From the NCBI RefSeq assembly GCF_002999335.1, contig NW_020312185.1, positions 1-52,330 of the forward strand: a stretch of 52,330 bases of DNA. The letters are read 5' to 3'. Each line of letters opens with the position of its first letter. Position 1 is the stretch's first letter. This DNA is from Cyclospora cayetanensis. Taxonomy: Eukaryota; Apicomplexa; Conoidasida; Eucoccidiorida; Eimeriidae. The position numbers and the translations under genes were made by a program. The notes under the pieces were generated by a model that saw nothing but the letters and a program-made list of their open reading frames with translations, was not told where the DNA came from and did no database searches. Below, piece after piece: positions 1 through 10,554 of the stretch.

Positions 1-1719
1 CATTAGTTATATTTAACTGCGAATTAGTAATAAATTGAATGTATTGAATTGTCTGTTTGTCTGTTTCAGTTAGTGCAGAGTAATGTTAGCTCGATGGTAG
101 AAGACACAGCACTGTGTGCTTACACACCGAGTAGTATGCAGAACCAGGAGTGAATGCTAGGAGTGCTTTGACGGTGGAGGTAGGCGCAGCCTAGGTGTTT
201 CCTTCCCCATTTGCCAGGAGGCGTGAGGAATGCCAGTAGGATAGGGTGGGGCTTCTTAAATGACCATCCGATAACATCGTGATAGTTTGTATTGAGTCTG
301 GAGTTGAGTGACTCCTTACGGAGACCGCTGTACGGTTTGGACATCAGTCTCCCCTTCCAAAGAGAAAGCCCGTGGAACGTTACAAGATAAGCATCGCCTT
401 CGGCTCACTGCACAACATATATGCACATGTATTATGAATGGTCTTTGGATCAGCTGGCAATTCGGTGCAATGCATTAACTCTGCTGACCTCCAAAGGCAA
501 GGCGCTCATAGTTTCTTGCCAGCTCTCTGGACGGGGCAAAAATGCGAATTGATTCATATGCAGCACTCAAGCATCAAGAAAACGTCACTTGATAAGGTTA
601 GTTCCCAACATTGGCAAGAGGTGGGTAGAGTAAAGGTACCACACGCAGCCTGAACTATTGCAGTTCGCGCTCACACCCAAACTCCGAGATCAGAGAAAAT
701 AAAGTCCTTACATCAAAGGTAACAGCGTGTAAACACGAGTTTTTGATATTCTACACATGTCATCTCCAGAAAAGAGAGACAAATATAATGCACATAGACA
801 TACTTATTAAAACGGGCCCCGCCTACTAGGGGGTGCATTTCTGCTCTTCTGGTTCTACGTCATGAGGTTGTCCTGGGGACTCAAATCAACTAAACCCGCG
901 TTTACTTCAAGTTAAATAAGTTTTTGATTGATTATACATAAATATATGGTTAACGTCGTAATAAGAGGAGAAAATGTTAGAGCACAAGTGGAGGCCACTG
1001 GGCTACTTGGTGGTTCTGCATACAGGCATGAGCAGCCTAAGGTCAGAGGGCTAGACGATTCGCTCTTTCAATCTCTAAGGAATATATTGTTGCTAATAAA
1101 GAAGGATCATATGATTAGTAGTCTAGTGCTGTTCAATAAACATGTTACAACCACCAGCAATCGCGGCAGTAAGAAGGGGGACCTCGCCTAAGGAGCCGAA
1201 GACCTCGCAGCCCCGTTGCAACCAGAGGGGCCCCTACGCAGCAAATTTCCATGTCTGTCTCCAATAGATGATTTCTTAATTTTAAATTTATTAATTGCTT
1301 GTTGCTGGGGGAGAGGTGGGCAGACCGCGTAAAAACTGCAATGGCATGCCGTGCCGCAGACGACGCGCGCTAGCCGTATTTGCGTAGCACCAGCAGCAAT
1401 AGCAACAACAGCGGCAACTGAGGAAGGAAACACGAAATACGAGACAGACAAGTCTACGGACAGTGGTCAGCTTCTCCAGGGGTCCAGACAGTAAGGAAAT
1501 GAAACCTTCGTTAAGGCTGGGCTACTGTATTACTGCGACAAGGAGGTAGGCCTCAGGATTCCCACATTACGATCAGCATTTGGAATTTACATTCTAGAGC
1601 CTACAGCAGTACTAGGGTAGTGTAGAGGATAACGGGATTCATCGACATGCGGCTGTTGGGGTACTGGAAACCGAGCCAACCGACTCAACACCGCAGCAAG
1701 GGAAGCAGCAACAGCGCCA
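1..1719. other. Upstream region without a supported gene
   Basis: No reading frame here has protein-like composition or splice structure that I can defend. The last 350 bases become rich in CAG and CAA triplets, which continue into the gene starting at 1720, so this part could be its 5' leader or hold an unseen upstream exon. Confidence 0.5.
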
Positions 1720-4700
1720 ATGGTGGACGAAGACTTCTTTGCCCTTCTCCTCAGCAACCATATTGGAGGAGGCAGTGTGATGCCTCCTGATGAGCAGGAG
1801 CAACAGGTGCAGCTGCAACGGCGACAACAGCGGCTCGAGCAGCATAGGCAGCCGTCGCAGCAACAGGACAACAGCTGCAGCAGTCTTCCGGTTACTCAGG
1901 ATGGACACAGCCGATGCGATAATTTGATGCACCGAAACTTCCAGGGGGGCCCTCATGAAGCCAAGGGGGGCGGTGCAGCAGCTGCTGCAGCAACGGCAGA
2001 GAGCTGGAGGATACTGCAGCAGGACCAGAGGCAGCAGTTGCAGCGTCAGCAGGAGCAGCAGGCAAGGCAACATCTACTGCATCATTTTCAGAGGCAGAAG
2101 CAGCAGGTTGCTGAATCATCTAAGCAGCAGCAACAGCAGCGCGACCAAATCAGCAAAGGGAGCCTTCGCCGCTGCGGTGGAGACTCTCCGCCAAGCAGCA
2201 GCGACAGCAGTCATACGCGCAGTAGAAGAAGCGAGGGTGGAAAAGGATCGACTCAGTGGCGGCGTAGGGAAGTGCATTGCTCACCGCGTGTTCGAAAAAG
2301 CAGCTGCAACGAAACTGGAAAAGGCCGGCGCAGCAGCAACAGTAGCAGTAGCTACGGCAACTGCAGGCTACGCAGCAGCACAGGAGAAAGCAACAGGCTG
2401 CATGAGAAGAGAGAAAAGAAAGCTGGAAAAAAAGCTAGTAGTCATCGAGGCCACCCCAGCAGCAGAAGTAGTAGGGAACGAAGCAGCAGTAGCGCAGGTA
2501 GCGGAAAGCACAAGCCGCAGCAGCATTCGCGAACACAAGAAGAGCCGATCCGGCTGGAGGATCAGCAGCATCTCTTGTTTATGCATGGCCACGATTTGCA
2601 TCAGCAGCACAAGAAGCAGAGGGAGCACAGCAGCGACTCTGTTGAATCTCTTCTTTCTCGCAGCCGCCAGTTGCTCTCTGGTGAGAGCAGGGCACGGAGG
2701 AAGCAGCAGCAACAGCATGCAGAGCAGACGCTTCTGGAACAACACCAAATGCGGCAAGAACAGCAGCAGGTTGTCTGGCCAAAGGCGCGAACTTACAGGG
2801 ATCTCCAGCATGACGAGCAGATCTGCAGGAGCAGCAGCTCTGCCAGCGGCTGCAGGAGAAGTGCGAGTAGCCGTAGCAGCGAAATTGCGAGTAGCTGCAG
2901 TGGAAGTGAGAGTGGCCGTGGCAGCAAAAGTAAGAGCAGTGGAAAGAGGAGCACAAGCAGAGCAGCGAATTCCGCCAAAGGTCGCACAAGATTAAGAGTT
3001 CTTGCTAAAACCGAACATCATGGTGACAACTCGAAGTTGTCAGATCACCCCTCTCAACAGAACAAGCAGCAGCATGGAAAGCGAGGATCCAAACTGCGAG
3101 CGATGGGGGACGCAAAAACGCAAGCGAGACTGCTTGTACAACGCCAACAACAGAAACAGATGCAGTTCCAAGATATACACACGCAACAACGTTTGCTGCA
3201 GCAGCAGCACTTGCAGCAGCAAACAGCAGAAAAAAATCTTCAAGAGCGCCGAGATATGTTGCAGCAGCAGGAGCTATCATTGCAATCTCAGTTGCAGAAA
3301 CATCAGCAAAATATCAGCTTGCAGCAGAACTACAGATGCCGCACTGCTGCTGCGGCAGGGGACGTTGCAGTGTTGAAGCAGCAGCTGCAGCTGCTCCGCG
3401 TGCAGCTGAAGCACAACTTTAGAGATGCAGCAATGTGGATGGAAGACAGCCTCTTTGGTTTTAAGTCCCTCTGCGATATACAGGCAAGTCTGGGCGTGGG
3501 ATGTGGCTTAGGAAGCCTCAGATTCAGAGTTTGTGGATTGCGATTTCGCAATCTAGGTGTGCAGTCAGTGGGCTGGGGTTGCTGCAGGTCGGCACAGCAG
3601 CAGCAAGGGCAGTTGAAGCAGGAGAGCATCAGGTGCAGAAGCTTCAGCAGCATATCTCTGATCTGCAGTTGCAGCTTCGGCAGGCTTCAGAGGCGCAGCA
3701 GCAACAAGTGGCATTGGTAAGCGCTGATTCCGAATAAGCCCCCAATTTCCTGTACAGCCCACATGGGCTTTATGGCTTCTGTCGTGTGTAGCTCCCAAAG
3801 AATTCGAAATGGTATTTTGGACTATGAGTTCAGCTGTTCTGGTACGTTTTTTGTGTACTAGGTGGAGACGCTTCAAAAGCAACAACAGGAACAGTGCAAC
3901 ACGGCAGCAGCAGCAGCAACAGCGGCAGCAGAGCATCTTGAAGAGCGCCTCCAGCAGCAGAAGCAACTGCTACAGCAGCAGCACCAGCATCAACTGCAAG
4001 AGCTGCAACTTTCTGGCCGGAAGCAGCTGCAGGAAGCTGAGAACAAGCATGAAAGGCAACTACAGCAGCTGAAGCAGCAGCTCGAAGAGGCTCACCAAAC
4101 CGTGGAAACCCTAAAGCTACAAAGGGAGGAGGTAGCCACCCCTACCTCAGACTCTAAGGCCTGTAGCTGCAGCAAACAGAGCAACTTTGGCATCTACCAG
4201 CGTAGCGTGTGCTGCTACGACCGGGCGCTGCTGTCTGCAGGAGAGGACAGCAACGGAAAGGCACCAAGAAGACAGCGCAGCAGAGCTGCGACAGCTAAAA
4301 GAGGGCAGTATAGTGCTGCAGCAGCAGGTACAGCAGCAGAAGCACGAGCTGCAGAGCCAGAGGCAGCTGCTGCAGCAGGCGGAGAAGGACTTACAACAAC
4401 AGCGAGAGCAGCAGCAGGAGCAGGAGCAAAAAATGCACGAGGCCATCGAACAGCTCAACGCAGCAGCGACTCACAAGGAGAACAAACTTCAGAAGTTGCT
4501 CAAAGAGAGAGATGCAGATAGACTCCAGCTAGAGAGGTAACCCACAAGCATCGTAGACCAGATTTCATGTACTCTGTATTGCTAGCCTTCATTCGCATGG
4601 CTTCTTCTTGAGCACGCATGGTAAACGACAGCCGTAGTTTTAAGGTGCACAGCCGCTAAGAAGCTTTCTCTGTGCCATCCCTTCCTCACTTCCTCGTTTG

Positions 4701-7700
4701 CTGTGAAGTTAAAAAGCTAGAGCATTACTCGAGCAGTGCTTGACTTTTAGGGAGAGGCAAATGGTGATGCTGCAGAAGGAGCAGCTGGAGGAGGCGCGGA
4801 AGCGGCTTGCTACAACAATGGTGCAGCAGCAGCAGCAGCAGCAGGCAATGCACGAGCAGCAACAGCAGCTGATGCGGCTACAGTGCAAACAGCAGCAGCA
4901 AGAGGAGGACGCAAATGCAATGGCGCAGCAACTTCAACAGCTGCAGCAACACAATGACGCTGCAGAGCGGGGCTTCGAGGAGAAATATGCTGCCCTTAAG
5001 GTTTGCTGCCGCTGTTGCATCTGTGTAACGTCCATGCTGTATTTTCTTTGACAGCTGATCCTGCCTTTAAGCGGAGGTGGACATGCTTCTTAGTGCCGCT
5101 GACACTGTGGCTGAAGGGACGCGTTTTTGTGTTGCTACTTGCAGGCTGAGTCAAGCCAGCGGCTGCAGCAGGTGTTGCAGCAGGAACAGCTGCTACGGCG
5201 GGAAGTTGCAGCCCAAAGAGAGATGATCAGAAAGGGCAGTAGCAGCAGCGATGAATTGTTGCTGGCAAAGCACGAGCTGGCCACGCTCAAGCATGAACTG
5301 CAGGTGACACTTACAGTGCAGGTCTATCTATTGCCAGTTGCCTGTGTACAGGAATACCGTCTGTGACGTTCCTTGGGCACTATAAACGCTAAATTCTGTG
5401 GCCTTTGTTTTGTTGTTACTGGTACACAAAGGCTCTCTTGCCCCTTGACTCTTGTTGCTGCTGGTGCAGGAGTTGCTAGCAGAGGAGGCAGGGAAACGCG
5501 ATGCTTTGGAGCAGCAAAATAAGCAGCAAGAGGAGCAGCTCACGATCAAGCAGCAGCTGCTGCGCTGTTTAATGCAGGAAAAGGCGGCTCTTGAGGCCCA
5601 GGTATCACAGCAGCAACAGGAACAGCAAGAGCAACAGCAGCAGCATGACGAAGCATGCAAGCAGCATTTGGCACAGACCCTGCAGCTGCAACAGCAGCGA
5701 GAGGCTGAACACCAAAAGGCTGAGCAATTGCAGCACAAACTGGAGCAACAGCAGCAGCAGCTGCTGCTGCAGCAGCAAAAACTAGACATTCTAAATGTAC
5801 GGCCAGGCGTTGCGGTTGCTGCTGGTTTTGCTGTCACTGGTGTGGCTGTATCTCTGCTGGCGCTACTTGCCCGTCAGTGCTGCTGCTGCTCTTGGCATTG
5901 CTCCTGCTGCGTGACTCAGCGACAAAACGGAGAGAAACAACAGCAGATGTTGATGATACAGAGAGAAGAAGCAGGACTTCGGGATCGTCTAGAATCTGAG
6001 ACGGCAGCAGCAGCGAAGCTCAGAGTCACATTGGCTGCGGCGCAACAAACTGTGCAGCAACAACGCCAGCAGCTGCTGCTGCTGCAGCAGGCACACATGA
6101 GGGGCGGAGAGAGGCTTGATGCACAGCTATTGGAGCAAACAGATCCTGAAAAGTCGCTAGAAGGAGCTGCAGCAGTTCATTCGAAGTGTGCAAGCACGAC
6201 TGCAGGTGCAACAGCACGAGATGGACTGCCTGCTGCGACATCCATATGTCCAGAGGGCAGCGTTTCAACAGACGCCTCAAAAGAGCTGGCGACGACAAAA
6301 TCAGTGGATGGAAAAGAAAAGATAAACCCGAAATCACTCGCTACTTCATTACTACAAAAGCTGTCACTGGAACTGCTCTTACCCACGCACGCGAAAGCCA
6401 TGCAACGCCCAGAGGACCAGCAGCAAACCGACCACCAGCTTCAGCCAGAGCACCATAACGAACAGCAGGAGGAGCAAAGAAAAGAGGAGAAGAATCAGGA
6501 GCAGCTGCTCCGGCCGGTTGCATCGAACCCTCAGAAACAGAGCCGCCTAAGCAGCGCTGAGACGTGCGACACCGACTTGCATGCAGGAGGCAGCAGCAGC
6601 AGCAACAGTTTGCCAGGTGTGCAGGAACAACGCCTCGGCAGCAACACCAACTCTGTCCGCAGCAGCAGTGCAGGAAGCAGCAAAAGCAACAGCAGCAAGA
6701 GCGAATGCGGCAGCTCGTACAGCTTTCGCCAAAGGGTTAAGCTCAAGACTTGCGAACAAAGCAGCACCAGTAGCAACAGTAGCGCAGAAGACCAGCAGCA
6801 CCAGGAGCAACCTGGCGACACTCCTCGTTTTGGACCTGCTGCACAGCTGATCCAGCGAGTAACCAGGTCTGTGAGTGTAGCAGGAGATAGACAGCAGCAT
6901 CATGAGACAGCCACCGACAAGGGCAGCAGCTATTTCATGCAGCGGCAGCAAGAGAGGAGTGACATACGGAACTCCATTTTTGCTACAAGAAAGCGTCTGC
7001 GACAGTTGCAGCAGCAGCAGCAAGAAGTATGTCTGCCTCTAAAGCAGGAGCAGGAGTTACAGCATCAAGGGCTGCACAGGTGCAGCAGCAGTTGAGGCTG
7101 TACCATGAACAGCGGTTCCATCTATGTGCTTTGGTGCTCGTGTGCTTTGCAGGTACAGCAAGAGCGTCGGAACATAGAGCGGCAACAGCAACAGCGAATG
7201 GAGCGGAAGGCTGAAGTGTTTGAGCTGCTGGCGCAGCAGTCCTGCTGCTGCGAAATCGCATATCACGACCTTTTGCAGCAGAACACAAGGTTTTCAGTTG
7301 CTGTACGGAATAGCAGAAAGCTCGAAGCCGCTACCGCCGCATTCGATGCCTCGGGTGACCCTGCAGCCGCAGCAGCAGAGGGCATGGCCGTCGGTACAGC
7401 AGCACCAGGCGATGACTCTTATGGACACACTGCTACATCAACATCTGCAGCAGGGGCATACCAAGAGGAGGCTTTGCGGATGTTGCTGGCAGCAGCGGAC
7501 CGAAACAAAGTTCGAGCGGCGATGCAGCACTGGACGCAGGAAGCTAGCATGTAAGCACTAAGCGCCTCTTGCTGTTGTTGCTACTACACCTGCCCTGGTG
7601 GGGGTGGTGTTGTTGGCGCTGTTTCTTTCGGTGCGACTCTTTTGGGGTTGCTCGAGGCGAGGCGATAATTCCTGTTGGTGGGTTTGCATGAGGGTAATCC

Positions 7701-8424
7701 TTTTGCCCCTTTTGCTGCGTACCTTGCTGTTGTTACTGTTTGGTGGTTGTGCTTTCGCTCTCGCAGAGCCAAGTGGATTTTGCGGATAGCGCATGCGGAA
7801 AGAGATGAGGCAGCGCGAAATAGGCAAAAGGCACAGCAGATGTTGCAGCAGCTGCGGCAACAGACAGAGGCGGCAGGGCAGCGGCTGCTGCAACTGCATC
7901 GGGAGCTGAATCACCTGCAATTTGAGGAGAGGCAATGTAAAGGGCAGTTGAGCGAATTGGCAAGCAGAGAGAAGCAAATGGTACTTCGGGAATGCAGTAG
8001 TAGTAGTGGTAGCAGCAGCAGCAGAGGAGGCAGTATCGGGCCCCTTTTCTTGAGCGCGCGGACACTAGACGCCGGCAGGAGCAGCAGCAGTGGGAAAAGG
8101 TGCGGGGAAAACCGCAGCGCTTCGGCTGAGCCCCTTTGTAGCAGCAGAAATGGCAGGAATACTCTTTGCGACACGCCCCCGCCATATTCTTACGCTGCTG
8201 TTGACTCACTCTCCAGCAGCCGGAGCAGCAAGGACAGAAGCATGCGGGCCCTGGGGTCACTAGAAGCGTTGTTACAGCAGCACAATATGCTGCCGGCGCT
8301 TCCTCTGAAACAACGGCGACCAGGAACAGCAGCAGAAGCAGCAACTGAAGAGTTAGGATCCGGGAGCTTGAGCAGCAAAGCCTGCTCATTTTGGATCGAC
8401 CTGCAGGAAGGTGCTTCTGTCTAG
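1720..8424 (+). CDS. Giant Gln-rich coiled-coil protein, at least 10 exons
   Basis: I do not recognise a family. Exons by phase: 1720-3483, 3588-3716, 3862-4131, 4241-4536, 4751-5000, 5145-5303, 5470-5796, 5920-7026, 7153-7550, 7767-8424; the sum is 5358 nt, about 1785 residues. Most introns are phase 0; those after 4536 and 7550 are phase 2. The protein is almost wholly Q/E/L/R/A heptad-like coil with Ser-rich spacers in exons 1, 8 and 10, and no catalytic motif or membrane span. The first intron has a GC donor. Exon 1 is also open in the next frame at 1955-2995, giving an Ala/Glu/Lys-rich coil, so its frame is not certain. The 3' end is ambiguous: frame 0 at about 8034-8099, 8217-8255 and 8358-8573 reads better as coil and would move the stop to 8573. 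It could be a structural or cytoskeletal scaffold; that is a guess. Confidence 0.7.
3484..3587 (+). other. GC-AG intron 1 of the coiled-coil gene
   Basis: The junction reads CAG|GCAAGT at the donor and GCTGCAG at the acceptor. A GC donor is needed: moving to the nearby GT puts the next exon into a frame with an early stop, while GC keeps the coiled coil open. The body is a degenerate telomere-like repeat (GGCTTAGG and relatives) quite unlike the CAG-rich exons. Confidence 0.7.
4824..4844 (+). repeat. (CAG)7 microsatellite in coding exon
   Basis: Seven perfect CAG units, read as polyGln in exon 5 of the coiled-coil gene. Many shorter CAG runs lie between 1.7 and 8.4 kb. Such homopolymeric amino-acid repeats are a known trait of Eimeria coding sequence. 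Confidence 0.95.
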
Positions 8425-8814
8425 GAGAAGTTAGAGCAGTCACAGCAGGGGCAACAGCCACTATGCTCGCTGACGACGCAATCTCTTTGGCTCGAATACG
8501 AAGGATGCGTGCAGCTACTGGCTCTCCTGTTGGCAGCATCCCGCCAAATACTGTCCGGTCATCGAGACCGTAAGGCGCTAGTCTAAACATTTTGAGGGGC
8601 GGTGGTCTCATCGCCCCCTGTAGCCACCTAGTGGGCTCAGAATTCGGCAAGTACCAGAGTTAAGGCCAAATAACCTAGGGCGCTATTCACAGCAAAGCGA
8701 GTTGCGACGTAGCAGAAACAGAGTACGCCAGTGGAAACACCGTCCTGCTAGGCTTGCCGAAGCTGCGAGAACAGGAGGGGCAACAGCGGCACCAACACCT
8801 CAGGTAGAAGCCAC

Positions 8815-10554
8815 TCACTCGCTAACCTGTTTGAGGGAGTTGCTGCCGCGCGCCTTTAATGAATGGACAAGCAGTTTTACAAGAACACTTCGTGCAGTCC
8901 TTTGGCTATTTCCTGCTGTTCGCTCTGTATGTTGTGCTTCCTCTGTTGCTTGCTGGTGTGGTTGTTGCTCTGGAAGAATACCGGTGATCTTGGCTGCCTT
9001 CAAGACAAACTGCTGCAGGACTCGTTCCTTTTCAGTTTCTGCTGAAGCGTCTAGCACATTTGCTGTTGCAGTTGGGATTGAAGCACCAGCAGCACCTGCT
9101 GCTGCGAGGAGCCGCTGACTTGGGGACATGCACAGTGTGTCTATATCAAGCAACGGTAGAGGGAGGGGTGGTGGAGAAGGCAGAATCGGTGGGTGCAGCG
9201 CGGGCTTTAACGAAGGGAACGGCTGTAGCAGCTTTGGCTGTATCAACTCCAGCGGCGCACCAATGGGGTTTAGGTTGACTCGCTGCAACAGCTGCTGTAG
9301 CTGAAGCACTAGACGAGGCCTCAATGTATAGCACTGCTGCTGATGCAGCAGGCGAAAATCCTTAGGAACTTCGGGTGGTGCCTCAATGCACGGCTGGGGT
9401 AATTGAGACAAAAGCTCGGTATCTGTCTGACGTGTATACTTTGTTATTGCTGCTGCTGTTTCAGCTGCAGTTGGCCGCAGCTCCTGCAGCGACATGCGGC
9501 CCAGCAACAAGTGAAGCAGAACTTTTACCAAATCCGTGTTTTTATACATGCTTAGATATGGTTCCTGTAGTAGCTTGCTGCTACCTGCAGCCACAACAAC
9601 CCCTCCACCTGCAGCGGGAGCAGCAGCAATCAAAGGCCGTTGAGAGGGGCTACTGCACCTGCTGCTACACATTAGCGGGACAGCGGGAGGCTGTACATAC
9701 ACTGTGGAGCCATAAGGATAAACAAATGTGCTAGTGTCGTTGCTGCTGGCAGTGGTGCTGGGCTGCAGATGTTGCTGGATGTTGGCACCAACTAACTGTT
9801 TCTGATTCAGCACAACCTCCCTCGGGTGCCATATGCCCCGTTGTTGCTCCTGCAGTGTAGGGGGAGTGACCGCTACAACAGTGTCTGTAGCGATGGAGAG
9901 GCCCATCTCCTCCAGTAAGAAATTAGTGTTGCTGCTGTTACTACTTCCTCCACTGCTGCCTCCTAAAACAAAGACACTTCGTGCCTGAGGTGCAAGCACC
10001 GTTTTTGTAGATACTGTTGGGGCAGGATTTATCGTCATTGTTCCATGTGACGCTGCTACTATCTGCTCATCGGTAGCAGCGCTAGACCTGTCTACCGCAG
10101 TAGCAGCAGGTGAAGCCCCACTAGCTGATTCTAAAGCAGGACTGGTCTCACGTGCCTCATCACCAGGAGATGCAGCAGCGGGTACATCAGCAGCAGCTGC
10201 TGGTCCAGGGGGCGCTGCGTTGGTTTGGGGTGTCTCTAAGAAGAGTTTTATCGCAAGTAGTTCATCCGTTGTATAGGGCTTGGAAGGCTGGCCAATGATA
10301 AGCAAAGATACCTGGTGCTTCTGCAGTCGACTGAGCGTCAGCGAAGCTTTATTGACCACGCAGACACACCCGAGCTGCCGAAGCAACTGGCAGCAGCGTC
10401 GCAAGGACGGCTTGTTTGGGTCCAGGTCATCCCCTTTAGATATATCGAATGCAACAACAACACGCTGTTGCTGGCGCTGCTGATAGAGCAAGCGCTGTTG
10501 CATTGGCTTGCACGAAAGAGACGGAAGGATATGCGTGGGATGTATAGGGAGCAT
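8815..10554 (-). CDS. IFT52: Intraflagellar transport protein 52 (IFT-B core)
   Basis: IFT52 is a core subunit of the IFT-B train that carries cargo along flagellar microtubules; in coccidia the flagellated stage is the microgamete. This single-exon frame encodes 579 residues against roughly 430-450 in most species. Family signatures are in order: an N-terminal GIFT-like domain with VVVAFDISKG, then NTNFLLEEMGLSI, HPREVVLNQ, FVYPYGSTVYVQPP, GGGVVVAAGSSKLL, and the C-terminal linker LELIQPKLLQPFPSLKPA followed by LLDIDT. The extra length is mainly an Ala/Pro/Ser-rich insert at about residues 112-190, just before the NTNFLLEE motif. The first Met is used; a start up to about 18 residues further in is possible. 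It is convergent with the coiled-coil gene upstream of its stop. No intron is needed, unlike its neighbours. Confidence 0.93.
   Translation of the reverse strand: MLPIHPTHILPSLSCKPMQQRLLYQQRQQQRVVVAFDISKGDDLDPNKPSLRRCCQLLRQLGCVCVVNKASLTLSRLQKHQVSLLIIGQPSKPYTTDELLAIKLFLETPQTNAAPPGPAAAADVPAAASPGDEARETSPALESASGASPAATAVDRSSAATDEQIVAASHGTMTINPAPTVSTKTVLAPQARSVFVLGGSSGGSSNSSNTNFLLEEMGLSIATDTVVAVTPPTLQEQQRGIWHPREVVLNQKQLVGANIQQHLQPSTTASSNDTSTFVYPYGSTVYVQPPAVPLMCSSRCSSPSQRPLIAAAPAAGGGVVVAAGSSKLLQEPYLSMYKNTDLVKVLLHLLLGRMSLQELRPTAAETAAAITKYTRQTDTELLSQLPQPCIEAPPEVPKDFRLLHQQQCYTLRPRLVLQLQQLLQRVNLNPIGAPLELIQPKLLQPFPSLKPALHPPILPSPPPLPLPLLDIDTLCMSPSQRLLAAAGAAGASIPTATANVLDASAETEKERVLQQFVLKAAKITGILPEQQPHQQATEEAQHTERTAGNSQRTARSVLVKLLVHSLKARGSNSLKQVSE

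Noticed and set aside
7733..8650. A 305-codon - strand frame
   Set aside because: It is the mirror of CAG-rich exons (Leu/Cys/Ser strings from CTG and TGC) and has no domain.
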